Below are positions 35,264-44,713 of a DNA stretch of 64,000 nucleotides, piece by piece. Made by a program: the position numbers and the translations under genes. The notes beneath the pieces were generated by a model. The model made no database searches. It was not told the origin of the DNA and saw only the letters and a list, made by a program, of their open reading frames with translations. The DNA is from Shimia aestuarii (lineage in GTDB: Bacteria; Pseudomonadota; Alphaproteobacteria; Rhodobacterales; Rhodobacteraceae). How positions within the stretch are numbered: position 1 is the stretch's first letter; the number at the start of each line of letters is the position of its first letter. Location of the stretch: contig NZ_FOTQ01000001.1 of the NCBI RefSeq assembly GCF_900114635.1, forward strand, positions 1,426,001-1,490,000. Reading direction: 5' to 3'.

Positions 35264-35818
35264 TTAACGCGGGCTGCGTTTGGCAAGGATACGCTGCAAT
35301 GTCCGGCGATGCATGTTCAACCGGCGGGCCGTTTCACTCACGTTGCGGTCACACAGCTCATATACGCGCTGGATATGTTCCCAACGCACCCGGTCCGCGC
35401 TCATCGGGTTTTCCGGTGGTGGGGGAAGCTCCCCTTCCCGGCTGATAAGCGCGTTCATGATGTCGGCTGCATCCGCAGGTTTGGAAAGGTAATCCGTGGC
35501 CCCGATCTTGACCGCCGCCACGGCGGTGGCAATCGCGCCATAGCCGGTCAGCACAACCACTCGGGAATCCTCGCGTTTTTCGCGCAGCACCTCGACTACA
35601 TCAAGTCCGTTGCCGTCTTCCAGCCGAAGGTCCACGACTGCATAGGCCGGGGGACGGGCCGTGGCAATCGCCTTGCCTGCGGCGACGGAAGAAGCGGTTT
35701 CCACTTCGAACCCGCGTTTTTCCATGGCTTTGGCCAACCTGCGCAGAAACGGCTCGTCATCATCCACCAGAAGCAAGGATTTGTCCGGTCCGATCTCCTG
35801 CAGGTTTTCTTCCACCAT
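35264..35818 (-). CDS. regA: RegA/PrrA/ActR redox response regulator
   Basis: 184 aa from ATG 35818, exactly the family length. Receiver domain with the acidic pair VDDDEP and the phospho-acceptor D63 in VVDLRLEDGNG, a proline-rich hinge (GELPPPPENP), and a Fis-type helix-turn-helix (NVSETARRLNMHRRTLQRILAK). Its DNA-binding helix is nearly invariant in Rhodobacter/Sinorhizobium homologues. RegA controls photosynthesis, respiration, nitrogen and denitrification genes in response to RegB. Downstream of senC on the minus strand. Confidence 0.96.
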   Translation of the reverse strand: MVEENLQEIGPDKSLLLVDDDEPFLRRLAKAMEKRGFEVETASSVAAGKAIATARPPAYAVVDLRLEDGNGLDVVEVLREKREDSRVVVLTGYGAIATAVAAVKIGATDYLSKPADAADIMNALISREGELPPPPENPMSADRVRWEHIQRVYELCDRNVSETARRLNMHRRTLQRILAKRSPR

Positions 35819-35888
35819 GCGCCTCTTCCCTATAGCATTTTCCAAGTTTTAACTTGGTGCACGGCCCGGGTCAAACGCCATGGAACTA

Positions 35889-36518
35889 TTACATGTTTTC
35901 GAGGAAACACCCGACCCGGTCCGCCATCTGTTCAGGTGTCACATCCCGGCGGAAATACTCGACAAACCCGTGCCCGGGTAGCGTCAGATAGGTAAAGGTC
36001 GAGTGGTCAACGAGGTAGAATTCCTCGTCCCCGTCCTCGGGATCCTGCTTCTTGTAATAGGTGCGATAAGCTTGGCTAGCCGCCTTGATCTGCGCCGGTG
36101 ATCCTGTCAGCCCCAACATGCGCGGGTGCAGGTAGTCGGTGAACTCCGCCATGACCTCGGGCGTATCGCGTGCCGGATCGATCGAGATAAATATCGGCTG
36201 AACCATTTTTCCATTTGATTCAAGAATTTCAACGGCTTCCGCATTGCGCGACGTGTCCATCGGACAGACATCGGGGCAAAAAGTATAGCCGAAATAGAGC
36301 AGCGACGGCTCCGTCAGAACATCCTTGTCGGTCACGGTCTCACCGGTCTCGCTGACCAGTTCGAACGGCCCGCCGATGGCAGAAGCTCCCCCGGCCACCT
36401 GCCCTTCACGGCACTGGGCAAACTGGTCATCGCCCCCCTGATCCTGCGAGATGAACCACATTCCACCCAGAACGAGGATCGTGGCAAAAACAGCAATGAT
36501 GGCAGCAATACGGGCCAT
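35889..36518 (-). CDS. senC: SenC/PrrC, SCO1-type copper chaperone
   Basis: 209 aa from ATG 36518. N-terminal membrane anchor (residues 4-23), then a thioredoxin-fold SCO domain with the copper motif CPDVCP (C81, C85) and the distal His in LVDHSTF (H172). It delivers copper to the CuA or CuB sites of oxidases and tunes the RegB signal. Placed between regA and the divergent regB as in Rhodobacter. Confidence 0.95.
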   Translation of the reverse strand: MARIAAIIAVFATILVLGGMWFISQDQGGDDQFAQCREGQVAGGASAIGGPFELVSETGETVTDKDVLTEPSLLYFGYTFCPDVCPMDTSRNAEAVEILESNGKMVQPIFISIDPARDTPEVMAEFTDYLHPRMLGLTGSPAQIKAASQAYRTYYKKQDPEDGDEEFYLVDHSTFTYLTLPGHGFVEYFRRDVTPEQMADRVGCFLENM

Positions 36519-36605
36519 GGCGGCACCCCTGGCAAAGTCATGTTGAATGATGTCTGGCAGAGACCTAACAATTGATCGGGCAGAGACAAGTGGAAAGGCG
36601 CGCAA

Positions 36606-37991
36606 ATGTCGGATTTTTCAAGTGAACTGCTCTCTGTCGGGGGCCGGAGAAACTGGATTCGGCTGCGCACCATCATCCTGGTCCGCTGGATCGCCATTTT
36701 TGGCCAGGTGGTCGCGCTGGTTATCGCGCAGTTCACCTTTGATCTCGAACTGGAATTCGGGCTTTGTTATCTGGCGGTGGGCATTTCTGTGATCGGCAAC
36801 CTGATCGCGATGTTCGTCTTCCCGGAAAACAAGCTGCTATCGGAAACCGAAAACAGCTTCATGATCCTTTTTGACCTGTTACAGCTTTGTTTCCTGCTGT
36901 TCCTGACGGGGGGTTTGAACAATCCGTTCTCTGTTCTGGTGGTCGGTCCGGTGACAATTTCCGCGTCGGTTCTTTCCGTACGCTCGACCGTGATCATCGC
37001 GTCGCTTGCCATCGCGCTCGTCACGATCATGCTGGAATACTATATGCCCCTGCGCACGCAGCAGTATTTCGTGCTGCGTATCCCCGATGTGTTCCTGTTC
37101 GGCAACTGGGCCGCCATCGTGATCGCAATCCTGTTCAGCTCGGTCTATTCGCGCCGTGTGGTATCGGAAATGTCCTCCATGTCCGAAGCGCTTGCCGCAA
37201 CCCATATGGCGCTGGCGCGTGAACAGAAACTAACCGACCTTGGCGGTGTTGTTGCCGCTGCCGCGCATGAACTTGGGACGCCACTCGCCACAATCAAGCT
37301 CACCAGCGCCGAGCTGATGGAGGAACTCGACGATCACCCCGAATTGCGCGAAGACGCCGCGCTGATTCGCGAACAGGCGGATCGGTGCCGTGATATCCTG
37401 CGCTCAATGGGGCGGGCCGGAAAGGACGACCTGCATCTGCGCAAAGCACCCCTGTCAACCGTGATCGAAGAAGCTGCCGACCCGCATCTGGGTCGCGGCA
37501 AGGACGTCCTGTTCGAACACCACGATCTTGAAAACGCGCCCATGGTCCTGCGCCGACCAGAAATCATTCATGGCCTGCGCAATCTCGTCCAGAACGCCGT
37601 GGATTTTGCGTCCACCACGGTCTGGGTGGAAACGGAATGGACAGACTATACGATTTCCATCCGCATCATGGACGACGGTCGCGGTTACCCTCCGCACCTG
37701 ATCGGTCGGATCGGAGACCCCTTCGTGCGACGCCGCAGATCTGAACGGGACCGCGCACAGCGCCCGGGTTACGAAGGCATGGGGCTTGGTCTTTTCATTG
37801 CCAAGACCCTTCTCGAACGGTCTGGCGCAGAACTCAGCTTTGCCAATGGATCGGGCGATTTCACCCCCAACAGCGATGAGCCATCACGGTCTGGCGCGAT
37901 TGTCGAGGTCGTCTGGCCGAGGCACCTGATCGATGCCGTCTATGGCGAGCATGCGGTGGAGATGGGGCAAAACCCGGTGATTTCTCAATAG
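36606..37991 (+). CDS. regB: RegB/PrrB redox-sensing histidine kinase
   Basis: 461 aa. Six N-terminal helices with the ubiquinone-binding loop GGLNNPF at residues 102-108. H-box AAAAHELGTPL has the phosphorylated H221, and the redox-switch cysteine is C261 in ADRCRDIL, matching H225 and C265 of R. capsulatus with the same offset. ATP-binding N, G1 and G2 boxes are present (LVQNAVDFA, MDDGRGYP, GMGLGLFI). It phosphorylates RegA when respiration is limited. Divergent from senC-regA across an 87-bp gap. Confidence 0.96.
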   Translation: MSDFSSELLSVGGRRNWIRLRTIILVRWIAIFGQVVALVIAQFTFDLELEFGLCYLAVGISVIGNLIAMFVFPENKLLSETENSFMILFDLLQLCFLLFLTGGLNNPFSVLVVGPVTISASVLSVRSTVIIASLAIALVTIMLEYYMPLRTQQYFVLRIPDVFLFGNWAAIVIAILFSSVYSRRVVSEMSSMSEALAATHMALAREQKLTDLGGVVAAAAHELGTPLATIKLTSAELMEELDDHPELREDAALIREQADRCRDILRSMGRAGKDDLHLRKAPLSTVIEEAADPHLGRGKDVLFEHHDLENAPMVLRRPEIIHGLRNLVQNAVDFASTTVWVETEWTDYTISIRIMDDGRGYPPHLIGRIGDPFVRRRRSERDRAQRPGYEGMGLGLFIAKTLLERSGAELSFANGSGDFTPNSDEPSRSGAIVEVVWPRHLIDAVYGEHAVEMGQNPVISQ

Positions 37992-38002
37992 GTTTGCACG
38001 GG

Positions 38003-38018
38003 TTAACAGATCCTTAAC
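38003..38018 (+). promoter_or_regulatory. CtrA-type binding site before divL
   Basis: TTAACAGATCCTTAAC, a full TTAA-N7-TTAA(C) match embedded in the inverted repeat GGGTTAA / TTAACCC (38000-38020), ending about 50 bases before the divL ATG. Confidence 0.65.
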
Positions 38019-38067
38019 CCTGGCCGGACGACTATGTTTTCCCTGACCCCATCACGAGAGGCCCCCA

Positions 38068-39588
38068 ATGTTTGACTCTGGGCTCATTTCCTATGTCTTT
38101 GCTGTCTTTGTCAGCGCGGCCATCGTGCTCTCGGTTCTGACGCTGGGTCATCGCCTGCGCAAAACAGGAGAAACGGCAGAACACACCCATGGTCGCACAA
38201 GCCACGAGGCGGCCATCTTTCTTTTTCGCGCGGGCGTACTAGAGGATGCCAACCCGCTTGGGTTGGAACGGATCGGTCCCTTACGGTCTGCAGAATATGT
38301 CTGGGGCGACCTGTATCAGGCGCTTGTGTCTGATTTCCCCGAATTTCCGACCGTCCAGGGCGCGGACAAGGAACGGTCCTGCATAACCCTTCGCGCCAAG
38401 GATCCCGCCCGGTCCGATCTTGCAATCATTGATCAACGGGGAAATACGGCGAGAGTCACGATTCATGCCGACCCTGGACAAATTCCCGCCCGCAACAACC
38501 GGGCCTGGAAGGCCGTAGCCAACGCGCCCTACCCGATTTGGCAGGTCGACAAGGCCGGACAGGTCATATGGCGGAACGCTGCCTATGACTTGCTCGCCAA
38601 ACGGCTGGGGCACGAAGGTGATCAGGGGCACCCGATTTTCGACATTGATTTGGACCTGCCCGACAGGGAACCATTTCGAACCGGGATCACCGACAAATCT
38701 CACAACCAGACATTCTGGTACGACATCATTCGCGTCAGTACCGGGGACGAAACCATGTGCTATGCCAGCGACGCCAATGCCATCGTGAGCGCGGAAGTCG
38801 CCCAGCGCAATTTTGTGCAAACCCTGACCAAAACCTTCGCGCAACTCTCGATCGGGCTGGCCATCTTTGATCGCAACCGACAACTTGCCCTTTTCAACCC
38901 GGCCTTGATCGACCTCACGGTACTGCCTGCAGATTTTCTGTCGGGCCGCCCCAGCCTCGTCGCCTTCTTTGACAGGATGCGCGAAAACCGGGTCATGCCC
39001 GAGCCCAAGAATTACGCCAGCTGGCGCGAGCAAATCGCCGAACTGGTGGTTGCAGCAGCCGACGGTCGCTACGCGGAAACGTGGACCCTGCCGTCGGGGT
39101 TGACCTATCGCGTCACGGGGCGGCCGCATCCGGACGGGGCCATCGCTTTTCTTTTCGAAGACATCAGCGCCGAGATTTCGCTGACCCGGCGATTCCGGGC
39201 CGATCTGGAGCTGAACCAATCGGTGATTGACGCCCTGCCCGATGCCGTTGCCGTTTTTTCGGCAACCGGAAGGCTGAGCTTGTACAATACATCCTACTGC
39301 ACCCTCTGGCGGACCGACCCGGACACAAGCTTTGCCGAGTACACGCTGCGCGACGCTTTGCCGGTTTGGCGCAACGAAACCAATGAGACGGACGTGTGGG
39401 CGCGACTGCAAGCCTTTGTCATGGCGCCAACGGATAGGACACCATGGCACGAAACGGTCGAAATGCGCACTGGCGAACGCATTCATCTGTCGGTTCACCC
39501 GGTTGACAGGGGGGCCACGTTGATCAGGTTCTGCATTGCCGTCGAAGCAGCGAATGCGCCATTGGCGTCCGTTCCGGAACCGATCTGA
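38068..39588 (+). CDS. divL: DivL-like PAS protein without a kinase domain
   Basis: 506 aa. One N-terminal helix (residues 5-27), then at least three PAS-like units: about 165-250 (PIWQVDKAGQVIWRNAAY), 275-380 (LSIGLAIFDRNRQLALFNPAL) and 390-490 (LPDAVAVFSATGRLSLYN). No H-box or ATP-binding HATPase domain is present. In Rhodobacter capsulatus a PAS protein of this kind is DivL, which modulates the CckA-ChpT-CtrA phosphorelay and gene transfer agent production. Proximity to regB and to tsaE/amgK/murU/addBA fits, and a CtrA box lies upstream. Confidence 0.72.
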   Translation: MFDSGLISYVFAVFVSAAIVLSVLTLGHRLRKTGETAEHTHGRTSHEAAIFLFRAGVLEDANPLGLERIGPLRSAEYVWGDLYQALVSDFPEFPTVQGADKERSCITLRAKDPARSDLAIIDQRGNTARVTIHADPGQIPARNNRAWKAVANAPYPIWQVDKAGQVIWRNAAYDLLAKRLGHEGDQGHPIFDIDLDLPDREPFRTGITDKSHNQTFWYDIIRVSTGDETMCYASDANAIVSAEVAQRNFVQTLTKTFAQLSIGLAIFDRNRQLALFNPALIDLTVLPADFLSGRPSLVAFFDRMRENRVMPEPKNYASWREQIAELVVAAADGRYAETWTLPSGLTYRVTGRPHPDGAIAFLFEDISAEISLTRRFRADLELNQSVIDALPDAVAVFSATGRLSLYNTSYCTLWRTDPDTSFAEYTLRDALPVWRNETNETDVWARLQAFVMAPTDRTPWHETVEMRTGERIHLSVHPVDRGATLIRFCIAVEAANAPLASVPEPI

Positions 39589-39632
39589 ACCGAACCGCTT
39601 GCAGGTGCCGGGGTTCGCTGTAGTCTTGCGCC

Positions 39633-40106
39633 ATGACGCGCCAAAGCACGACCCTTTTTCTAAGTACTCCCGATGAAACCGCCGCTCTTGCCAGGTGGAT
39701 CGCACCCGGCTTGCGGCCCGGGGACGTGCTGCTTTTGCAGGGCGACATCGGCGCGGGGAAAACCCATTTTGCCCGCGCCCTGATCCAATCCTTGTTGAGC
39801 GAACCAGAGGACGTTCCATCCCCTACATTCACGCTGGTACAAACCTACGAAACGCCTGGGTCCGAAATCTGGCACGCGGATCTGTATCGCCTGACATCCC
39901 CGGACGAGGTTGTGGAGCTCGGGCTGACGGACGCGTTCGAAGATGCGATCTGTCTCGTTGAATGGCCTGATCGACTCGCAGAATTGGCACCCCAAAGCGC
40001 CCTTCGGCTGGACTTTTCGCTTGGAGACACCGAAGGCCAACGCAAACTGACCCTGTCCTGGCAAACCGGCCGGTGGACACCCCTTGTCCAAGAGATTTCC
40101 CAATGA
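39633..40106 (+). CDS. tsaE: TsaE, tRNA t6A synthesis ATPase
   Basis: 157 aa. Walker A LQGDIGAGKTHFARAL, the switch-like SPTFTLVQTYE and the HADLYRL motif identify TsaE/YjeE. It drives the TsaB-TsaD complex in t6A formation. The stop overlaps the following kinase gene as ATGA. Confidence 0.94.
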   Translation: MTRQSTTLFLSTPDETAALARWIAPGLRPGDVLLLQGDIGAGKTHFARALIQSLLSEPEDVPSPTFTLVQTYETPGSEIWHADLYRLTSPDEVVELGLTDAFEDAICLVEWPDRLAELAPQSALRLDFSLGDTEGQRKLTLSWQTGRWTPLVQEISQ

Positions 40107-41125
40107 GTGAACGCAACACCCGGATTACCCGGTTTCTTGAGGAAAGCGGCTGGAATGATGCAGCACGGGCCTCGCTTGCCGGTGATGCCTCCAACCGCCG
40201 CTACGAACGCATCACCCGCAAGAACGGCGAAGTGGCCGTACTTATGGATGCGCCACCGGACAAGAACGAGCCTGTCACGGAATTCGTTCATATCGCGAAG
40301 CACCTCAGAGATACCGGCCTGTCGGCACCGGAAATCCTAGCCTGTGACACCGAGCATGGCCTTCTTCTAATCGAAGACCTGGGCGATGATCTGTTCGCGC
40401 GGGTTTTGGTTTCGAAACCAGACCAGGAAATGCTCCTTTATGCGGCCGCAACAGACGTGCTGGTCGCACTACACCAGACACGCCCCCCCTCTGGCCTGAA
40501 GACATACGGCCCCGAGGTCATGACCAACATGGCCGCACTCTCATATGATTGGTATGCACGCGGGGCGGATCTGGAGGTCGACAGAGCGAAAAGCCGGTTC
40601 ATGCTGGCCTTCCGGTCGCTATTGGATCAGCACGCAAACGACACAAGCGTGCTTGTCCAGCGCGACTATCACGCCGAGAACCTGTTGTGGCTTCCGGATC
40701 GCCGGGGGGTCGCGCGGGTCGGGTTGTTGGATTTTCAGGATGCCATGTTGGGACACCCCGCCTATGATCTGGTTTCGCTTCTGCAGGATGCCCGGCGCGA
40801 TGTGTCCAGCGACGTGGAAACAGCGATGATTGCTCGATACCTCGCCGTAACTGATGTTGACCCCGAACATTTTCAGACCGCCTACGCGGTTTTGGGCGTT
40901 CAGCGAAATCTGCGTATTCTTGGCGCCTTTGCCCGGCTGTCCATGCACTTCGCCAAGCCGCATTATGTCGATCTCATCCCGCGCGTCTGGGGTTTTGTCC
41001 TGCGCGACCTTGAACACCCGGCACTTGCCGCGATCCGCGAACAGGTGCTTGTTGACCTGCCCGAGCCATCCCCCGCCCTCTTGCAAAAGCTGAAAGACAA
41101 ATGCGGCAAATACCCCGTTCTGTGA
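40103..41125 (+). CDS. amgK: AmgK-like N-acetylmuramate/N-acetylglucosamine anomeric kinase
   Basis: 340 aa from ATG 40103 (ATGA overlap with tsaE). Aminoglycoside-phosphotransferase fold: LAGDASNRRYERI near the N-terminus, LLIEDLGDDLF, the catalytic QRDYHAENLLW and LLDFQDAMLGHPAYDL. With MurU it forms the MurNAc recycling shortcut that bypasses fosfomycin-sensitive MurA. The immediate neighbour is murU, overlapping by 25 bases, which supports this over a generic phosphotransferase. Confidence 0.9.
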   Translation: MSERNTRITRFLEESGWNDAARASLAGDASNRRYERITRKNGEVAVLMDAPPDKNEPVTEFVHIAKHLRDTGLSAPEILACDTEHGLLLIEDLGDDLFARVLVSKPDQEMLLYAAATDVLVALHQTRPPSGLKTYGPEVMTNMAALSYDWYARGADLEVDRAKSRFMLAFRSLLDQHANDTSVLVQRDYHAENLLWLPDRRGVARVGLLDFQDAMLGHPAYDLVSLLQDARRDVSSDVETAMIARYLAVTDVDPEHFQTAYAVLGVQRNLRILGAFARLSMHFAKPHYVDLIPRVWGFVLRDLEHPALAAIREQVLVDLPEPSPALLQKLKDKCGKYPVL

Positions 41126-41793
41126 TGATGTTCGCTGCCGGTTTCGGAACGCGTATGGGCGCCCTGACCGCCGACTGTCCCAAACCCTTGATCCAGGTTT
41201 GCGGCGTTCCGCTGATCGACCACACGCTTGGGCTTGTCAGAATGGTTGAACCCGAGCGCATCGTCGCCAACCTGCACTACCTGCCGGAGCAGCTGCGTAC
41301 GCACTTGGCGGATACGGATGTCCGGATGTCACACGAAACGCCGGACATCCTCGACACCGGGGGCGGGCTCCGGCATGCCCTGCCTCTCTTGGGTGAGGGT
41401 CCGGTGATGACCACGAATACTGACGCGATCTGGTCCGGACCAAACCCTTTCGAAATGGCGCTTGATCATTGGGATCCCGACAAAATGGACGGATTGTTGG
41501 TCTGCGTGCCCCGCGCCCAAACACTCGGCCATGCTGGCAAAGGTGATTTCCACTTGTCACAAACGGGCCAAATCACACGCGGACTGGACGTGATCTATGG
41601 TGGTGTGCAAATCCTCAAAACCGAAGGACTCGCCGACATCCCGGACCAGTCCTTTTCCCTGAACCTGCTTTGGGATCAGATGATCCGGGACAAACGCCTT
41701 TTCGGGGTCAGCTACCCTGGCAAATGGTGTGACGTGGGCAATCCCGACGGTCTGCGCCTCGCTGAATCCTTGTTGAAAGAGTCCCATGTTTGA
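41101..41793 (+). CDS. murU: MurU-like MurNAc-1-phosphate uridylyltransferase
   Basis: 230 aa. Nucleotidyltransferase signature MMFAAGFGTRMGALTADCPKP, with the metal-binding NTDAIW and the C-terminal WCDVGNPDGLRLAE. It converts MurNAc-1-phosphate to UDP-MurNAc after AmgK. Starts inside the 3' end of amgK and overlaps addB by 8 bases. Confidence 0.9.
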   Translation: MRQIPRSVMMFAAGFGTRMGALTADCPKPLIQVCGVPLIDHTLGLVRMVEPERIVANLHYLPEQLRTHLADTDVRMSHETPDILDTGGGLRHALPLLGEGPVMTTNTDAIWSGPNPFEMALDHWDPDKMDGLLVCVPRAQTLGHAGKGDFHLSQTGQITRGLDVIYGGVQILKTEGLADIPDQSFSLNLLWDQMIRDKRLFGVSYPGKWCDVGNPDGLRLAESLLKESHV

Positions 41794-44713
41794 CCCCACC
41801 GACAAAGCTCGCGTCTTTGCCGTGCCCCCGGGCGTAGATTTTCCGGCGGCCCTTGTCCTGGGGTTGAACGACCGCCTCGCCCATCGCCCGCCCCTTGAAA
41901 TGGCCCGCGTGCAGCTTGTTGTGAACACCGCGCGCATGGCCCGGCGGGTCAAGGCGCTGTTTGACACTGGTCCCGCCAGACTTTTGCCCCGCATCCAGTT
42001 GCTGACCGATCTGGGTCGGGGTGTCGGAGCTGCCGACCTCCCCGCCCCGGTCCCTGCCCTGCGCCGTCGCTTTGAACTGATCCAGCTGATTTCCCGACTC
42101 CTGCATCAACAACCCGATCTGGCATCCCGCGCGTCAATTTACGATCTGGCTGACAGCCTTGCTGGCCTGATGGATGAGATGCAGGGCGAAGGTGTCTCAT
42201 TTGATGCGATCGAAGCGCTGGATGTGACCGATCAATCGGGACACTGGGCGCGAGCCAAGGCGTTTCTCGGGATCGTGCGGCATTTTCTGAATGATGTTGA
42301 TACCGCACCCGACGCGCAAAGCCGTCAAAGGATGGTCGTCGAGCGCATGATTGAAGACTGGCGGGTCGCCCCCCCGGCGCATCCTGTCATCCTTGCCGGG
42401 TCCACCGGCTCTCGTGGCACAACCATGCTTCTGATGCAGGCCATTGCCCAGCTGCCTCAAGGCGCGATCATCCTGCCCGGTTTTGATTTCGATACGCCCG
42501 ATGCGGTCTGGGACGCCCTGTCAGACCCGCTGCAAAGCGAAGATCACCCGCAGTTCCGGTTCCGCAAGCTCATGGACCGGCTCGAGATTGCAGCGGCAGA
42601 TATCGACTGCTGGAACGCCAATCAACCGCCCTGCCCCGCGCGCAACAAGCTGGTTTCGCTCGCGTTGCGTCCGGCCCCCGTCACCGATCAGTGGTTGACC
42701 GAAGGCCCAGCCTTGCGCGATCTAGGCCATGCCACCCATAACGTCACGCTGATCGAGGCGGCCTCGATGCGCGAAGAGGCGCTGGCCATCGCAGCGCGCT
42801 TGCGCCAAGCGGCAGAGGATGGCCAAACCGCCGCCCTGATCACGCCCGACCGGATGCTGACGCGACAGGTTGCAACCGCACTGGATCGCTGGGACATCGA
42901 ACCCGATGACAGCGCCGGCACGCCGCTCCAACTTTCACCGCCGGGGCGCTTCCTGCGCCACATAGCGGCTCTATTTCAGCACAAACTGACTTCCGAAGCC
43001 CTGCTGACCCTGCTCAAGCATCCACTCACCCACAGCGGACAGGATCGCGGCCCCCACCTGCGCCTGACGCGCGAACTTGAACTTTGGATGCGGCGCAGGG
43101 GTGTGACCTACCCCGATCCCCAGTCGCTCTTGGCCTGGGGTACTGCCATGGGCGACGACGCGCCGGATTGGGTGAATTGGCTGATCGGGGCCTTCTGCTG
43201 CTTCGAAGATACGGGCGAAATCGATCTGGCCATCCGACTGGAAACCCATCTTGCGCTGGCCGAACGCATTGCGCAGGGACCGGGCGACGGATCTGGCGAG
43301 CTTTGGCAGAAGAAGGCTGGGCAAGAAGCCCGGAAAATCACGCAGGACATGCGGGATCACGCCGACATTGCCGGGCCGATCTCTGCCGCCGACTATGACG
43401 ACCTGTTCGGCGCGATCCTGTCACGCGCCGAAGTGCGCGACAGGGACAGCGGCCATCCCTGTATCCTGATCTGGGGCACGTTGGAGGCCCGCGTTCAGGG
43501 TGCCGATCTGGTCATTCTTGGCGGGTTGAACGAAGGAAGCTGGCCCGAAGCGCCAAGCCCCGATCCGTGGCTCAACCGAAAAATGCGTCATGATGCGGGG
43601 CTTCTGCTTCCTGAGCGCCGCATTGGACTTTCCGCGCATGACTTTCAACAGGCAGTTCTGGCGCCGGAAGTCTGGATCACCCGTGCCATTCGGTCGGATG
43701 AAGCGGAAACCGTTCCCTCGCGCTGGATCAACCGCTTGACCAACCTCCTCGGGGGGTTGCCGGATCAGGGCGGACAGGATGCCTTGCAGGACATGCGCAC
43801 GCGCGGGGCCTATTGGCTCGATCTCGTCCGCGCGATGGAGGACTTCCCCTCGGTCGACCCCGTGAAACGCCCCTCACCCATCCCGCCGCCCGCATCTCGG
43901 CCCAATCATTTGTCGGTTACGGAGATCAAACGTCTGATCCGGGACCCCTATGCAATCTACGCGAAACATGTCTTGCGCTTGCGTCCTCTCGATCCCCTGA
44001 TGCGCACACCAGACGCGCTTTTGCGCGGGATCATTGTGCATGATGTCCTTGAAGAGTTCGTCAAGAACGCAGGTGGGACGGACGCGATCACCCGCGAGCG
44101 GCTTTTGCAAATATCAGAGACTGTTCTTGCCAAAAACGTCCCATGGCCTACGGCACGGGCCCTGTGGAAAGCGCGGATGGAACGCGTATCGGACCACTTT
44201 GTTTCATCGGAACACGCCCGCATGCAGCGGGCGCAACCCGTCGCCTTTGAAGACAAGGCCACGGGCCGCATCGACGGGCTTGATTTCACCCTGACGGCCA
44301 AGGCTGACCGCATTGACCGCGCTGAAGATGGGCGGCTGATCCTTTACGACTATAAAACCGGCAGTCCGCCATCCAAGGATGAGCAAATCCACTTTGACAA
44401 GCAGCTTCTGCTGGAAGCGGCCATGGCCGAACGTGGCGAGTTTGCTTCGCTTGACGCGGAAACCGTGGCCGATGCAATTTATATCGGACTAGGTTCTTCA
44501 CCCAAGGATGTACCGGCTCCGCTTGGAGAAACCGCGCCGCAAAAGGTCTGGGAAGAATTCGTTGCCCTGATCACCCACTACAAGGTCGATGGCAAAGGCT
44601 TTACCGCCCGCCGCGCCATGCATTCCGAAAGCGAAGCAGGCGACTATGACCAGCTTGCGCGCTTTGGCGAATGGGATGCCACCGACGCCCCCGATCCCGA
44701 GGAGCTTTGTTGA
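41786..44713 (+). CDS. addB: AddB, alphaproteobacterial double-strand-break repair subunit
   Basis: 975 aa. A degenerate helicase-like N-terminus (VILAGSTGSRGTTMLLM in place of a perfect Walker A), a central GGLNEGSWPEAPSPDPWLNR segment, and a C-terminal RecB-type nuclease (LTAKADRIDRAEDGRLILYDYKTG) with the D...YDYKTG active site. With AddA it resects double-strand ends for RecA loading. Its stop overlaps the addA start as TGATG. Confidence 0.93.
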   Translation: MFDPTDKARVFAVPPGVDFPAALVLGLNDRLAHRPPLEMARVQLVVNTARMARRVKALFDTGPARLLPRIQLLTDLGRGVGAADLPAPVPALRRRFELIQLISRLLHQQPDLASRASIYDLADSLAGLMDEMQGEGVSFDAIEALDVTDQSGHWARAKAFLGIVRHFLNDVDTAPDAQSRQRMVVERMIEDWRVAPPAHPVILAGSTGSRGTTMLLMQAIAQLPQGAIILPGFDFDTPDAVWDALSDPLQSEDHPQFRFRKLMDRLEIAAADIDCWNANQPPCPARNKLVSLALRPAPVTDQWLTEGPALRDLGHATHNVTLIEAASMREEALAIAARLRQAAEDGQTAALITPDRMLTRQVATALDRWDIEPDDSAGTPLQLSPPGRFLRHIAALFQHKLTSEALLTLLKHPLTHSGQDRGPHLRLTRELELWMRRRGVTYPDPQSLLAWGTAMGDDAPDWVNWLIGAFCCFEDTGEIDLAIRLETHLALAERIAQGPGDGSGELWQKKAGQEARKITQDMRDHADIAGPISAADYDDLFGAILSRAEVRDRDSGHPCILIWGTLEARVQGADLVILGGLNEGSWPEAPSPDPWLNRKMRHDAGLLLPERRIGLSAHDFQQAVLAPEVWITRAIRSDEAETVPSRWINRLTNLLGGLPDQGGQDALQDMRTRGAYWLDLVRAMEDFPSVDPVKRPSPIPPPASRPNHLSVTEIKRLIRDPYAIYAKHVLRLRPLDPLMRTPDALLRGIIVHDVLEEFVKNAGGTDAITRERLLQISETVLAKNVPWPTARALWKARMERVSDHFVSSEHARMQRAQPVAFEDKATGRIDGLDFTLTAKADRIDRAEDGRLILYDYKTGSPPSKDEQIHFDKQLLLEAAMAERGEFASLDAETVADAIYIGLGSSPKDVPAPLGETAPQKVWEEFVALITHYKVDGKGFTARRAMHSESEAGDYDQLARFGEWDATDAPDPEELC

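Noticed and set aside
36566-36579. CTAACAATTGATCG between senC and regB as a fifth NNR box
   Set aside because: The left half matches but the right half (GATCG) lacks GTCAA; it is below the quality of the four accepted sites.
38068-39588. Full DivL/histidine kinase
   Set aside because: No H-box or ATP-binding N/G boxes occur after the last PAS unit; the frame ends cleanly before tsaE, so this is a PAS-only form and not a truncated kinase.
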